DNA of 64,000 bases, from assembly GCF_027942295.1 (NCBI RefSeq), contig NZ_CP101416.1, positions 3,768,501 through 3,832,500 of the forward strand, read 5' to 3'. Positions 8,549-17,586 of this stretch are shown here, in pieces (positions within the stretch are counted from its first letter, which is position 1; the number at the start of each line of letters is the position of its first letter). The position numbers and the translations under genes were made by a program. The stretch comes from Pseudanabaena sp. Chao 1811 (GTDB taxonomy: Bacteria; Cyanobacteriota; Cyanobacteriia; Pseudanabaenales; Pseudanabaenaceae). The notes beneath the pieces are model-generated. The model saw nothing but the letters and a program-made list of their open reading frames with translations. It did not search any database and had not been told where the DNA came from.

Positions 8549-9703
8549 ATGGAAGATAAGTTGATGTTAATGATTCCAGGTCCAACACCTGTGCCTGAAC
8601 AGGCACTGTTGGCTCTGGCAAAAGCTCCGATCGGACACCGTAGCGGCGATTTTAGCAAGATCATGGCAGATGTGACTGCCAAGCTCAAATGGCTACACCA
8701 AACAACTAATGATGTATTAATCCTCACCGCTAGCGGAACTGGTGCGATGGAAGCAGGCATCATTAACTTTTTAAGCAAAGGCGATCGCGTCCTTGTTGGT
8801 GATAATGGCAAGTTTGGCGAACGCTGGGTCGAAGTCTGTCAAGCCTATGGCGTAAATGCTGAAGTTATCAAAGCTGAGTGGGGTAAGCCGCTAAATCCTG
8901 AAGATTTCCGTGTCAAGCTAGAGGCTGATACCAATAAAGAAATCAAAGCCGTAATCATTACCCATAGTGAAACCTCGACAGGTGTACTTAATGATCTTGC
9001 TACCATCAATCGCCATGTCAAAGCCCATGAAAAGGCTTTAATTATTGTCGATGCGGTAACTAGCTTAGGTGCGATTAATATTCCTATCGACGAACTCGGT
9101 TTAGATGTAGTCGGCTCTGGTTCGCAAAAGGGTTATATGATTCCCCCTGGATTAGGATTTGTGGCTGTTAGTCCCAAGGCATGGGAGGCTTATAAAACTG
9201 CCAACCTACCTAAGTTCTATCTAGATTTGGGCAAGGCGCGTAAGGATGCTGCGAAAAACTCTACCCCGTTCACGACTTCAGTGAATATGGTCATGGCTTT
9301 GCAGGCTTCCTTAGAAATTATGCAAAGGGAAGGTTTGGAAAATATCTTTGCCCGTCATTTGCGCCATCGTGATGCGACTCGTGCAGCAGTCAAGGCTCTA
9401 AATCTAGGGCTATTAGCTCCCGATGATGCTGCTAGTCATTCGATTACAGCGGTAGTTCCTCCCGAAGGATTAGAAGCAGAAAAGATTCGCGCCACGATCA
9501 AGAAGAAGTTTGATATTGTCATGGCTGGTGGTCAAGATCACCTCAATGGCAAGATCTTCCGCATTGGACATTTAGGCTTTGTCGGCGATCGCGATATTCT
9601 CACTGCAATTGCGGCTCTCGAAGCATCGATTTCGGCGCTTGGTTACACTAATTTCACCTCTGGTGCTGGTGTAAAGGCTGCGATCGAAGTTCTGAATCAA
9701 TAG
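8549..9703 (+). CDS. class V aminotransferase (alanine-glyoxylate / serine-pyruvate type)
   Basis: This 384-aa PLP enzyme has the class V fold: N-terminal IPGPTPVPEQ and GHRSGDF, then TASGTGAMEA, the Asp strand IIVDAVTSLGA, and the PLP-lysine context GSGSQKGYMIPPGLGFVAVS. Close relatives in cyanobacteria are annotated as alanine--glyoxylate aminotransferase, or by an old name, soluble hydrogenase 42-kDa subunit. The likely reaction is glyoxylate transamination in photorespiratory metabolism. The gene is monocistronic, preceded by a palindrome and followed by a strong hairpin. The ATG lacks a clear Shine-Dalgarno site, which is common in cyanobacteria. The exact amino donor cannot be read from sequence. 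Confidence 0.88.
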   Translation: MEDKLMLMIPGPTPVPEQALLALAKAPIGHRSGDFSKIMADVTAKLKWLHQTTNDVLILTASGTGAMEAGIINFLSKGDRVLVGDNGKFGERWVEVCQAYGVNAEVIKAEWGKPLNPEDFRVKLEADTNKEIKAVIITHSETSTGVLNDLATINRHVKAHEKALIIVDAVTSLGAINIPIDELGLDVVGSGSQKGYMIPPGLGFVAVSPKAWEAYKTANLPKFYLDLGKARKDAAKNSTPFTTSVNMVMALQASLEIMQREGLENIFARHLRHRDATRAAVKALNLGLLAPDDAASHSITAVVPPEGLEAEKIRATIKKKFDIVMAGGQDHLNGKIFRIGHLGFVGDRDILTAIAALEASISALGYTNFTSGAGVKAAIEVLNQ

Positions 9704-9796
9704 TCACGATAAATTGCCTTTCTAGAAAGGCTTTTCTAAAGAGGAATAGACAGCAATTAGCGGTTATTCTTCTTTATGGTTTGTTATTAAATCTGT

Positions 9797-9849
9797 TATT
9801 CCTAAAAGAGGATGGTGACGTGATATGCCACCATCCTCTTTTAGGAATA
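9797..9849. terminator. 21-bp perfect stem-loop after the aminotransferase gene
   Basis: The arms TATTCCTAAAAGAGGATGGTG (9797-9817) and its exact complement (9829-9849) flank an 11-nt loop. It lies 94 nt after the stop codon of the aminotransferase gene and before the histidine kinase gene. Confidence 0.75.
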
Positions 9850-9979
9850 TTTACTATTTGGGTAAAATACATAGATAATTCATGTAATTTAAATGTTAAT
9901 CAACTTATAATATCGTTATTGGCGCTCCTGTGTCGGCAAACATCTATCAATTGTTCTACCGTATTGTTTAGCAGGTTAT

Positions 9980-12778
9980 ATGATTTCCAGAGCGTCTTAC
10001 AGAATACGAGCTTATGCGATCGCCATACTATTAGTACCGATCGCGACCCTATTGACTTATTTCTATAGTCACTTTTTCTTGCAATACCCGCAGGGTTCTC
10101 CAATTATTGCTTTCTTTTGCATAGCGGTAGCCCTAAGTACTTGGTATGGTGGTAGATATGCGGGATTGACCACAACTTTCTTATCTACGATAGCAATTGA
10201 CTTTTATTTCCTCCTTCCTCTTTATACTTGGGAGATATCTACTGCAAATGTATGGCAGTTAGTGGGTTATACGGGTGTAATGATTGCTTTCAATTGGCTA
10301 ATACTAAAACTCGTTAGCTCCCAAAATCAAATTAAAAAATTTAGTCAACAACAAATCGCACAGAATCAAGAACTACAGCGATTGAATCAGGAACTAGAAA
10401 CTAAGGTAGAGCAGAGGACATTAGCATTACAGGAAAGTGAATCCAGATATCGCGCGATTGTTGAAGATCAGACCGAACTAATCCTCCGCTATTGCCCTGA
10501 CGGTAAGATTGTATTTGTCAATGACGTATATTGTCGTTACTTCGGAGTGAAACGGGAGGAAGTTATTAACAAAAGCTTTGCTCCCGTTGTGTTTCCAGAT
10601 GATTTGGAATACGTTAATCAACAAATACAATCGATCACGGCTGCAAATCCAATTGCGACGATTACCAATCGGGTGGTCGCCAATGGTGAGATTCGATGGA
10701 CACAGTGGAATAACCATCTATTAGTTGATGAGAATGGAAATGCGTTAGAACTGCAAGCCGTTGGTCGGGATATCACAGCTTGGAAACAAGCAGAAGAGGC
10801 TCTCCAAGTTAGCGAAGAACGTTTAAAGCTTGCTTTAGAAAGCACTGGCGATGGGTTGTGGGATTGGGAAATTGCTACTGGTGAAGTGTATGTAAACCAA
10901 AACTGGCTAGCAATGTTGGGCTATACAGAGAATGAATTGTCTATTAATGTGAGCATTTGGGACAAGTTAATTCACCCCGATGACAAGCCCTGGGTATTCG
11001 ATTTGCTCGACGCGCATCTTCAAAATAGTGATAATCCCTATGCCTTCGAGTATCGTGTTCAAACCAAGTCAGGGGAATGGAAATGGATTGCCAACTTTGG
11101 CAAGGTTGTAGCTCGTGATAAGGATGGTAAACCATTGCGAATTGTGGGGACTCATAAAGATATTAGCGATCGCAAAAAAGCTGAGGAACAGTTACGGTTA
11201 AGCTCTGACAGGCTCAGCCTTGCTAATGCCGAGCTATCCAGAGCCGCTCGACTAAAAGATGAATTCCTTGCGGGTATGAGCCATGAACTCCGCACACCCC
11301 TAAACGCTATTCTAGGAATGTCAGAAGTCTTAATCGAAGAGCTTCATGGCAGGCTTAATAATCGACAGCAACAATCTGTCAACCTGATTGATAGTAGCGG
11401 CAAGCATCTATTAAACCTAATCAACGATATTCTTGACCTGTCAAAAATCGAAGCGGGTAAAATGGAACTAGAAATAAGTTCCGTTGAAATTCAGCAGCTA
11501 TGCAAAGATAGTCTGAGTTTCGTCAAAGAAATGGCATATAAGAAAAATATCGCGATAAGCTGCGATATTGCTCAAAATATTGACCATATCGGACTAGATG
11601 AGCGTCGAATTCGGCAGGTGTTGATTAACTTACTAAATAACGCCGTTAAATTTACGCCCGAAGGCGGTAAGGTAAAACTATCTGTAAACTGTCCTGAACC
11701 TGAAAAAATAGAATTTGCCATCTCTGATAATGGGATTGGCATCGCCGCCGATCAAATGGATAAACTATTTCATCCCTTTGTGCAGATTGATAGTAAACTC
11801 TCTCGTCGTTATTCTGGCACGGGATTAGGACTATCCCTAGTAAGACGAATTGTGGAACTACATGGTGGCAGCGTTATCCTAGAAAGTGAACTCGATCAAG
11901 GCAGTTGCTTTACTGTAACTCTTCCTTGTCAAACTAATTTCTCGTCTCAGTTTAATGCGATCGCATCATCGGGAGATGATCATCCATCATCGATCCAACA
12001 GGCACTCATTATCGAAGACAATGAAATTGCCGCCAATCAACTTTCCCGCTATTTGGAAGAAATAGGCGCTAAGACATTAGTACATCCTTGGGGGCATGGA
12101 GTGATTAATGTCGTACTCGCAATGAAACCCGACTTGATTATTCTTGATATTTTACTGCCAGATTTACCAGGGTGGGAGGTATTGATTGAGCTAAAACGCA
12201 ATCCACTTACCAAAAATATTCCAGTAGTGATTGTTTCTATCATTGACGAGCGACCTAAAGGCTTTGCGCTCGGAGCCGCCAATTATCTAGTTAAACCAAT
12301 TAACCGTATACAACTACAACAATCCATAAATAGCATTATAGAAATTCCCGAAAAAGCCCCAGCAACTGCACTGGTGATTCCTACCCATCAAAATATCAAA
12401 GCTCCATTGATCGTACTTGCTGAAGATAACGAGGCTAACATTACAACCATGCTCAGCTATTTAGAGGCTTACGGACTAAGAATGGCGATCGGTCGTAATG
12501 GATTAGAAGCAGTGCACTTAATCAAGCAATGCCAACCAGACTTAGTACTAATGGATATTCAAATGCCTGAAATGGATGGGTTAGAAGCCATTCGCCAAAT
12601 TCGCGCCGACAGTAGTTTTGCAAATCTTCCCATTATTGCTTTGACAGCCTTGGCAATGCCCGATGATCGAGAGCGTTGCCTCAACGCAGGAGCTAATGAA
12701 TATCTAACTAAACCTGTGAGATTAAAACAAGTCAGACAACTGATTCAACAATATCTACCGCATTGGCAGTTACCGTAA
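9980..12778 (+). CDS. membrane hybrid sensor histidine kinase (PAS-PAS-HisKA-HATPase-REC-REC)
   Basis: The 932-aa product starts with hydrophobic helices (about residues 10-95) like the KdpD/DUF4118 four-helix sensor region, then a coiled coil (110-145). Two PAS/PAC domains follow (about 150-270 and 275-400). The HisKA box is GMSHELRTPLNA, with the phospho-His near 433. The ATPase shows an N box (NLLNNAVKF), DNGIGI and GTGLGL. Two receiver domains end the protein: the first has LIILDILLPDLPG (Asp near 721), the second LVLMDIQMPEMDG (Asp near 857), so both look active. It is a phosphorelay kinase of unknown input; PAS domains may bind a small ligand or cofactor. No response regulator gene is adjacent, so its output partner is encoded elsewhere. 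Confidence 0.93.
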   Translation: MISRASYRIRAYAIAILLVPIATLLTYFYSHFFLQYPQGSPIIAFFCIAVALSTWYGGRYAGLTTTFLSTIAIDFYFLLPLYTWEISTANVWQLVGYTGVMIAFNWLILKLVSSQNQIKKFSQQQIAQNQELQRLNQELETKVEQRTLALQESESRYRAIVEDQTELILRYCPDGKIVFVNDVYCRYFGVKREEVINKSFAPVVFPDDLEYVNQQIQSITAANPIATITNRVVANGEIRWTQWNNHLLVDENGNALELQAVGRDITAWKQAEEALQVSEERLKLALESTGDGLWDWEIATGEVYVNQNWLAMLGYTENELSINVSIWDKLIHPDDKPWVFDLLDAHLQNSDNPYAFEYRVQTKSGEWKWIANFGKVVARDKDGKPLRIVGTHKDISDRKKAEEQLRLSSDRLSLANAELSRAARLKDEFLAGMSHELRTPLNAILGMSEVLIEELHGRLNNRQQQSVNLIDSSGKHLLNLINDILDLSKIEAGKMELEISSVEIQQLCKDSLSFVKEMAYKKNIAISCDIAQNIDHIGLDERRIRQVLINLLNNAVKFTPEGGKVKLSVNCPEPEKIEFAISDNGIGIAADQMDKLFHPFVQIDSKLSRRYSGTGLGLSLVRRIVELHGGSVILESELDQGSCFTVTLPCQTNFSSQFNAIASSGDDHPSSIQQALIIEDNEIAANQLSRYLEEIGAKTLVHPWGHGVINVVLAMKPDLIILDILLPDLPGWEVLIELKRNPLTKNIPVVIVSIIDERPKGFALGAANYLVKPINRIQLQQSINSIIEIPEKAPATALVIPTHQNIKAPLIVLAEDNEANITTMLSYLEAYGLRMAIGRNGLEAVHLIKQCQPDLVLMDIQMPEMDGLEAIRQIRADSSFANLPIIALTALAMPDDRERCLNAGANEYLTKPVRLKQVRQLIQQYLPHWQLP

Positions 12779-12807
12779 GTTATTAGCTGGCTTACTTAGG
12801 ACATAAA

Positions 12808-12856
12808 ACCCAAAACACAAGTAGCGGCGCGAAGCGCCGCTACTTGTGTTTTGGGT
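12808..12856. terminator. 23-bp perfect hairpin between convergent genes
   Basis: The arms begin ACCCAAAACACAAGTAGCGG, the stem tip is GGCGC-GAA-GCGCC, and the arms are exact complements (12808-12830 and 12834-12856). It separates the histidine kinase from the minus-strand lipoprotein gene and can terminate both. The flanking AGGACATAAAACCC also occurs beside elements at 36.2, 36.3 and 53.8 kb. Confidence 0.8.
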
Positions 12857-12859
12857 AAA

Positions 12860-13771
12860 TTATGGACTAATTGAAGTATATGTATTTGGACATCGATATC
12901 CTTCATCCTGTTTTTGAACTTGAGATGGAGGATTTCGGGTGGCAAGATTGCTTTCACACATCAATAGTTTCGTGACCTTCTGATTTTGGTTATCGCTAGC
13001 GATCGCATAGACAATGCCCGTATAAGCTTTAAGTCCCTCCTTAACAGGAATCGCAGTATTTTGGACTAGTAATCCTGAAGCTGTATCCAATACCGTAGCT
13101 TGGTAATTATAGAATTCCGAGTTAAGTTTTAATCCTGATGATAATAGATTGATATCCGTTGAGAATTGTCCCTTCTCTTGAAATATTTGCTGCTGCGATC
13201 GCATGATGGCGCGAATATAGGACTTACTCTCAGCTTCGTGAATCAATGCTGATGAAGCAGCTAAATCTGGCGATCGCAGGATTTTGATATTACGGTCAAT
13301 GGTTGTGTTTTCCGAAACTTTAGTCAACAGTTGGGGTTGAGCATCTAAAGTGGTGGGACGAGGCTGATCGGGAACAGCATTGGCAATTTTTAGCTGTCCA
13401 TCGTTACCAATTTCATAGATCGTTTGCGTAGTGAGATCCCCAAAAGTCAGATCAAGTTCTGGTGGATACTTATTAGGATTGGCTTTATATTTACCAGCGA
13501 TCGCCGTTTTACCCTCTGGCAAATCATTACTCAAAATATAGATATCGCCATCAATACCATTTTTTGTATCAAAAATTGCTGTTCCTGCCTTAGCTCCATC
13601 TTGATTTTTAAATTCCCAAGTTCCTGCTAGCTTTTGACTGTTTGCATCTTTAGGACGATCGCCTGTATTGCAACCAACTAATAAGCCAATTGTGAGATAG
13701 GGGATTGCGATCGCTTGGCAGACTCTCACAAAAACAGGTTTGATATTTGATCGGGAATTTGGCTGTCGCAT
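12860..13771 (-). CDS. lipoprotein with C-terminal pilin-like (type IV pilin G/H) domain
   Basis: The 303-aa product has a signal peptide with lipobox GLLVGC, giving Cys34 as the likely lipidation site. Residues ~45-140 form a beta-rich region (GTWEFKNQDG, TAIFDTKN, PPELDLTFGD). The C-terminal half (ESKSYIRAIMRSQQQIFQEKGQFS onward) resembles the globular domain of cyanobacterial type IV pilin-like G/H proteins but lacks the pilin N-terminal helix. The domain therefore seems to have been moved onto a lipid anchor. The function is unknown; a periplasmic or outer-membrane location is likely. The gene lies 7 nt downstream of the membrane protein gene at 13779, so the two may be co-transcribed. 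Family assignment is by resemblance and moderately sure. Confidence 0.7.
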   Translation of the reverse strand: MRQPNSRSNIKPVFVRVCQAIAIPYLTIGLLVGCNTGDRPKDANSQKLAGTWEFKNQDGAKAGTAIFDTKNGIDGDIYILSNDLPEGKTAIAGKYKANPNKYPPELDLTFGDLTTQTIYEIGNDGQLKIANAVPDQPRPTTLDAQPQLLTKVSENTTIDRNIKILRSPDLAASSALIHEAESKSYIRAIMRSQQQIFQEKGQFSTDINLLSSGLKLNSEFYNYQATVLDTASGLLVQNTAIPVKEGLKAYTGIVYAIASDNQNQKVTKLLMCESNLATRNPPSQVQKQDEGYRCPNTYTSISP

Positions 13772-13778
13772 ATAAGCC

Positions 13779-14228
13779 CTAATAAATATATTTAATAATC
13801 ACAATCAAAATCGAAGCGATCGCAGAAAAGGAGAGAATCAATTCAAACTTTTGAAAATGCTTACCCTTAATCGGCTTCAGGTAACTGGATGGAAATAGTG
13901 ACTCATCTTCCTCATCAAACACCTTAGTCTCGTATAGACCTAAAGCTTTTTCGACGCGAACCGAAATACCCATAGTTTTGATATATCCTCTCCGAATATC
14001 GATCAAGATCAGCAAGTTACCAATCCAAAACATCAAGATAATACAAACAAAGAGAAGTGTTTCAGGAAGAGAGAACTTAGCCACCCGTTGGACAATCCAA
14101 CCAATAAATACTGTAAACAGAGTGATGGCAGTACTCACAATGCTAAAAACCCGCGATCGCATTTCCCTTAAGCTTTCTTGAGTTGTACCACGTACTGCTA
14201 ACAAAATTTGCCTTTTATCATCACTCAT
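13779..14228 (-). CDS. small conserved-type membrane protein, unknown function
   Basis: This protein of about 149 aa starts at the ATG (MSDDKRQ); an in-frame TTG two codons earlier is possible. Three hydrophobic helices are visible: about residues 28-48, 57-77 and 130-148. Between the second and third lies a charged segment with an Arg/Lys-rich patch after the membrane (DIRRGYIK) and an acidic stretch (FDEEDESLF). No enzymatic motif is seen and I do not recognise the family. It precedes the pilin-like lipoprotein gene by 7 nt on the same strand, which suggests a shared transcript and possibly a shared envelope role. Confidence 0.75.
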   Translation of the reverse strand: MSDDKRQILLAVRGTTQESLREMRSRVFSIVSTAITLFTVFIGWIVQRVAKFSLPETLLFVCIILMFWIGNLLILIDIRRGYIKTMGISVRVEKALGLYETKVFDEEDESLFPSSYLKPIKGKHFQKFELILSFSAIASILIVIIKYIY

Positions 14229-14295
14229 AGCCAATTTCTAAGTAAAGGTCATAATCCGTCAGAATGGATAGCACTTTGCACCGATCATCCTAACC

Positions 14296-14859
14296 TCACT
14301 CCTGCGTAAACAACCGTAGTTCCGAAGTAGGAGAATTGAGAAATAAATCGGCTCTTTTCAGGACTGATGGCGAGATCGTAATTTGTTTCAGCATCACTAG
14401 TCCTTCCGCCACAAATGATTGGCAGAGTGCGGCATTGTTCCCTTTATTAAAACTAGTCTCGTAGTAAACTTCGCGAATACCTGCCGATACTACCAACTTT
14501 AGACAGGAAATGCAGGGTTCTAAAGTTACATAAATACTTGCGCCATCGGTGGAAATACCATGTTTTGCAGCTTGGGCGATCGCATTAGCTTCAGCATGAA
14601 CCGCCCTTGAGGGGAATTCCTTACTCGCATCACAAGTACTGACATTGGGATAGCAATAGCCTTGGGTGGTGCAATGCACAGAACCTGATGGGGAGCCGTT
14701 GTAGCCTGTAGCCAATACTTGCTTGTCCTTAACAATTACTGCGCCCACAGGAAAGGCTAAGCATGTAGATCGCATGGCAGCAAGTTTAGTGAGCAGCATA
14801 AAATATTCATCCCATGTGGGGCGTTGTTGATATGCAACTTGATCGATCAATTCAGGCAT
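14296..14859 (-). CDS. dCMP/cytidine deaminase family protein (ComEB-like)
   Basis: This 187-aa zinc deaminase has HAEANAI (His88, Glu90) and PCISC (Cys116, Cys119), the catalytic and zinc-binding set. The N-terminal PTWDEYFMLLTKLAAMRSTC and NGSPSG segments are typical of deoxycytidylate deaminases of the ComEB group, which convert dCMP to dUMP for thymidylate synthesis. It lies after the membrane protein gene's promoter region and downstream of the desaturase gene, separated from it by a strong hairpin, so it is probably transcribed alone. Substrate choice (dCMP or another cytosine nucleotide) is inferred from the family. Confidence 0.9.
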   Translation of the reverse strand: MPELIDQVAYQQRPTWDEYFMLLTKLAAMRSTCLAFPVGAVIVKDKQVLATGYNGSPSGSVHCTTQGYCYPNVSTCDASKEFPSRAVHAEANAIAQAAKHGISTDGASIYVTLEPCISCLKLVVSAGIREVYYETSFNKGNNAALCQSFVAEGLVMLKQITISPSVLKRADLFLNSPTSELRLFTQE

Positions 14860-14937
14860 GGGTAAATATAATGATTCCGACTTCGCGAATCTATCATGCG
14901 TTGAATAAATTCCTGTGTCAATTGCTTGTCATAAACT

Positions 14938-14990
14938 AAACCCAGATTATTGGTTCTCCCGCTACGCGGGAGAACCAATAATCTGGGTTT
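14938..14990. terminator. 25-bp perfect hairpin 3' of the desaturase gene
   Basis: The arms 14938-14962 and 14966-14990 are exact complements with a 3-nt TAC loop; the stem tip is TCTCCCGC/GCGGGAGA. On the minus strand it lies 18 nt after the desaturase stop, where a terminator is expected. Confidence 0.8.
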
Positions 14991-15008
14991 TAAATCTTTG
15001 GTATTTGA

Positions 15009-16127
15009 TTAGAAAGAAGTTCCCATGCGGCGTAACCAATGGAAGTGGGAGAGGCAACCCGCCCAGAAGGAACGGTGATAGTTATATCTCACCCCAAATT
15101 CTTGGCAGGTTTGCTCAACTATTTTGGAGATCTCAGGGTAATTGATATGGCAAATATTGGGGAAGAGATGATGCTCGACTTGAAAATTTAAACCACCGAG
15201 CAACCAAGTTAGAAAGGGATTGTTCCGTGAAAAATTTACTGTAGTTTCGATTTGGTGAATTGCCCAATCTTTCTCAATTAAACAGGTCTCTGCATCAGGA
15301 ATAGGGAAATCTGCTTCTTCGACCACATGGGCTAATTGGAAGACAACACTTAGGACAAGACCTAGGGTAAATGCGACGAGACTATAGCTAGCTAAAACCA
15401 GCCAAAACGAATGAAATAGTGAGGGAATCACGAAAGCAATCGTCAGAAATACTAACTTGCCCGCAAAGAAGGTGACTAAATTGCTATTTTTGGGGCGAGG
15501 ATAGTTGCGATCGCTAATTTTGCCAGTAATCAAGTTATTAAAATCATCGAAAAAATGCCACTTGATTGCCAGAAAACCATATAACAGCCATAGGTAATAA
15601 TGCTGCCAACGGTGAAATGGAAGTTTTTGATGGGATGGAGAAAGCCTTCCAAACATTCCCACTTCTAAATCCATGTCATAGCCTGCAATATTGGTATAGG
15701 TATGATGTAAAACATCATGTTTCCAATGCCAAATATAAGAGCTACCACCGATGAGATCGAGGCTCATCGACATGAGTTTATTTACCCATAGGGAATTGGA
15801 ATAGGCGTGATGAGCGCCATCATGCTGAATGCTAAACCCAATACCTGCGGTGATCACACCCATCAAGATACATAGCGGAACAACCTGCCACCATGTCTGG
15901 GCTAAAAAAATTAAGGCTGCATAGGTTCCAAAAAAGCCAATTAACAGGGTCGCGGTCTTGGCATACATTTGGGGACAATCACGCTCTTTGAGATTACTGT
16001 TTTGAAAAAGTTCGTCAACCCGTCGTCTTAGTTCTACCTGAAATCCACTATTCTTGGCAAATTTCAATTTTTTCGCTGATTCTTTTTCGAGAACCGTAGA
16101 CTGCGAGGATTCATCTCGATCTTGCAT
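15009..16127 (-). CDS. desD: acyl-lipid desaturase, DesD (delta-6)-like
   Basis: The 372-aa membrane di-iron desaturase has all three histidine boxes: HDGAHH (102-107), HDVLHH (137-142) and QVEHH (316-320). A Gln in the third box is the mark of front-end desaturases. The C-terminus (LFPNICHINYPEIS ... CQEFGVRY) closely resembles Synechocystis DesD, which introduces the delta-6 double bond into membrane-lipid acyl chains using ferredoxin. Hydrophobic helices lie at about 58-98, 185-200 and 225-265. It has no fused cytochrome b5, as in other cyanobacterial enzymes. It appears monocistronic with a 3' hairpin and a long upstream region. Regiospecificity is inferred by similarity. Confidence 0.85.
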   Translation of the reverse strand: MQDRDESSQSTVLEKESAKKLKFAKNSGFQVELRRRVDELFQNSNLKERDCPQMYAKTATLLIGFFGTYAALIFLAQTWWQVVPLCILMGVITAGIGFSIQHDGAHHAYSNSLWVNKLMSMSLDLIGGSSYIWHWKHDVLHHTYTNIAGYDMDLEVGMFGRLSPSHQKLPFHRWQHYYLWLLYGFLAIKWHFFDDFNNLITGKISDRNYPRPKNSNLVTFFAGKLVFLTIAFVIPSLFHSFWLVLASYSLVAFTLGLVLSVVFQLAHVVEEADFPIPDAETCLIEKDWAIHQIETTVNFSRNNPFLTWLLGGLNFQVEHHLFPNICHINYPEISKIVEQTCQEFGVRYNYHRSFWAGCLSHFHWLRRMGTSF

Positions 16128-16716
16128 CTTTTACCATGTCTAACTAAATGTCGTACTTATAATTCTTTCACTTATACGGTAGTGCCAAAGATGGCAGCAT
16201 TTTAGTGAATACGGACGGTATACCACCCATATTTCCTAAGCCACTACCCACATTCAAACTCAAATTCGTAATGCTTGTAGCAAAAAGTCAGTTTTTATTT
16301 GGCGCAAAGACCTGTAGTAGCGATCGCAATATGTTTCTGATGTTACATGATTCATTGGGAAATTCCTGAATCGATTTGTAAAATGCTACCAATGGAAGCA
16401 GATTTTTGACATTAAGTTCTGCTTTTTTCTATTTTTTATGTCATAAATTGCAATTTTTGCGTATACTCTGATGATAAGCGTACGTTATTCATGTATCGAT
16501 CTCAAGTGTTGTGCTTTGGACTGCACTTTACAAAAATCTAGAGCTTAGGAGTTACATTGCTTTCTGGCACACCTCCTAAGCCTTAAAAAATCCTGCCATC
16601 TTTGGTAGTCCTAGATTTACATGATAGTGGTAGGCGGCGCGAAGCGTAGTCCACCCTTACCAGTTTAGTACTACCCCAAAAATCATAAATAAAGCGATAA
16701 ATCTGGAGAAAATAAT
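16128..16716. other. 589-bp divergent intergenic region with a widely spaced inverted repeat
   Basis: It separates the desaturase and the UmuD-like gene and must carry both promoters. A 13-bp inverted repeat, CCAAAGATGGCAG at 16185-16197 and its complement at 16593-16605, brackets about 400 bp. A partial GGCGGCGCGAAGCG hairpin motif lies at 16633-16646. I could not identify a LexA box or an RNA gene. Confidence 0.5.
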
Positions 16717-17292
16717 ATGCCAAGAGGAGGAAAACGCGCAGGTGCAGGTCGCCCTCAAGGGACTGGAAAATACGGTGAAGCTACTAAAGCTGTACGACTA
16801 CCCATCAGAATAGCTGACGAAATTTTAGCGGCTTTGGCTGGGGGAAGCCAAGAAATCGAATTAGGAACTATGGTTCAATCCATCTTCAAGCCCGAAAGAA
16901 AGACTAAGGTGAGCTTGCCTCTATATCTCAACCCAGTTGCAGCAGGGCTTCCTACTCTAACCGAAGACTATGTGGATGATAATATTGATCTCAATCGTCA
17001 TCTGGTGAAGCATCCTGAAACCACATATCTGGTGCGTGTGGTTGGAGAATCAATGATTGATGCAGGGATTCATCCCAATGATATGTTGATTGTCGATCGC
17101 TCGATTGAAGTTACCAATGGTCAAGTTGTGATCGCCGTGGTGAATGGAGAATTAACGGTAAAAAGAATTCGTAAGGATAGAGATAAACTATGGCTTATGC
17201 CTGAGAATGAAGCTTTTAAACCTATTGAGATTGATGAACATACCGATCTCCATATTTGGGGCGTAGTTACCAATGTAATTCATGCACTTTAG
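16717..17292 (+). CDS. UmuD/LexA-type self-cleaving S24 peptidase
   Basis: The 191-aa product has a C-terminal domain very like UmuD: a cleavage site Ala76-Gly77 (PVAAGLPT), YVDDNIDLNRHLVKHPETTY, catalytic Ser112 in VGESMID, and catalytic Lys149 in ELTVKRI. UmuD proteins cleave themselves when RecA filaments form, then join UmuC in DNA polymerase V; LexA-like relatives instead release operators. The N-terminal ~60 residues are unusual: RGGKRAGAGRP, then a KAVRLPIRIADEI segment that could be a small DNA-binding (ribbon-helix-helix-like) region. No umuC lies next to it; the next gene is an aldo/keto reductase. It may therefore be a cleavable regulator and not a polymerase subunit. Confidence 0.82.
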   Translation: MPRGGKRAGAGRPQGTGKYGEATKAVRLPIRIADEILAALAGGSQEIELGTMVQSIFKPERKTKVSLPLYLNPVAAGLPTLTEDYVDDNIDLNRHLVKHPETTYLVRVVGESMIDAGIHPNDMLIVDRSIEVTNGQVVIAVVNGELTVKRIRKDRDKLWLMPENEAFKPIEIDEHTDLHIWGVVTNVIHAL

Positions 17293-17293
17293 A

Positions 17294-17378
17294 ATTACAG
17301 CGCTTTGCGCTGACTTGAAATCCAGAGAAATATTTGAAAGCGCGACTAAGTCGCACTTTCAAATATTTCTCTAGACTC
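17294..17378. repeat. B-family hairpin element after the UmuD-like gene
   Basis: It begins ATTACAGCGCTTTGCGC right after the stop codon. The core stem has 23-nt arms (17324-17346 and 17350-17372), a TAA loop and one mismatch. The arm segment TTTGAAAG/CTTTCAAA is shared with the copies at 38.0, 47.3 and 53.6 kb, while the tip (CGCGAC/GTCGCA) differs. It probably acts as the terminator of the UmuD-like gene. Confidence 0.75.
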
Positions 17379-17487
17379 CTTTAAGCCGTTGCTGGAAACT
17401 CCAAGCTATACTTCAATTTATGAATTTAAAATAATGATTTCCCATCATTTTTGCGTCATCCCTATAAAATTAAGGGACATGCAGGGA

Positions 17488-17549
17488 AATAAGGAACCGA
17501 TTTTTTGTGGTGCGGCTTCGCCGCGCCACAAAAAACTTGGTTCCTTATT
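17488..17549. repeat. long imperfect hairpin upstream of the aldo/keto reductase gene
   Basis: The outer arms AATAAGGAACC (17488-17498) and GGTTCCTTATT (17539-17549) enclose inner arms TTTTTTGTGG and CCACAAAAAA with a GCGGCTTCGCCGC tip. It ends 37 nt before the start codon, so it may be a leader structure of the downstream gene or a second terminator of the upstream one. Confidence 0.6.
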
Positions 17550-17586
17550 AAATTGCAGAATCCTAATCACATTTAGTGAATGAATT

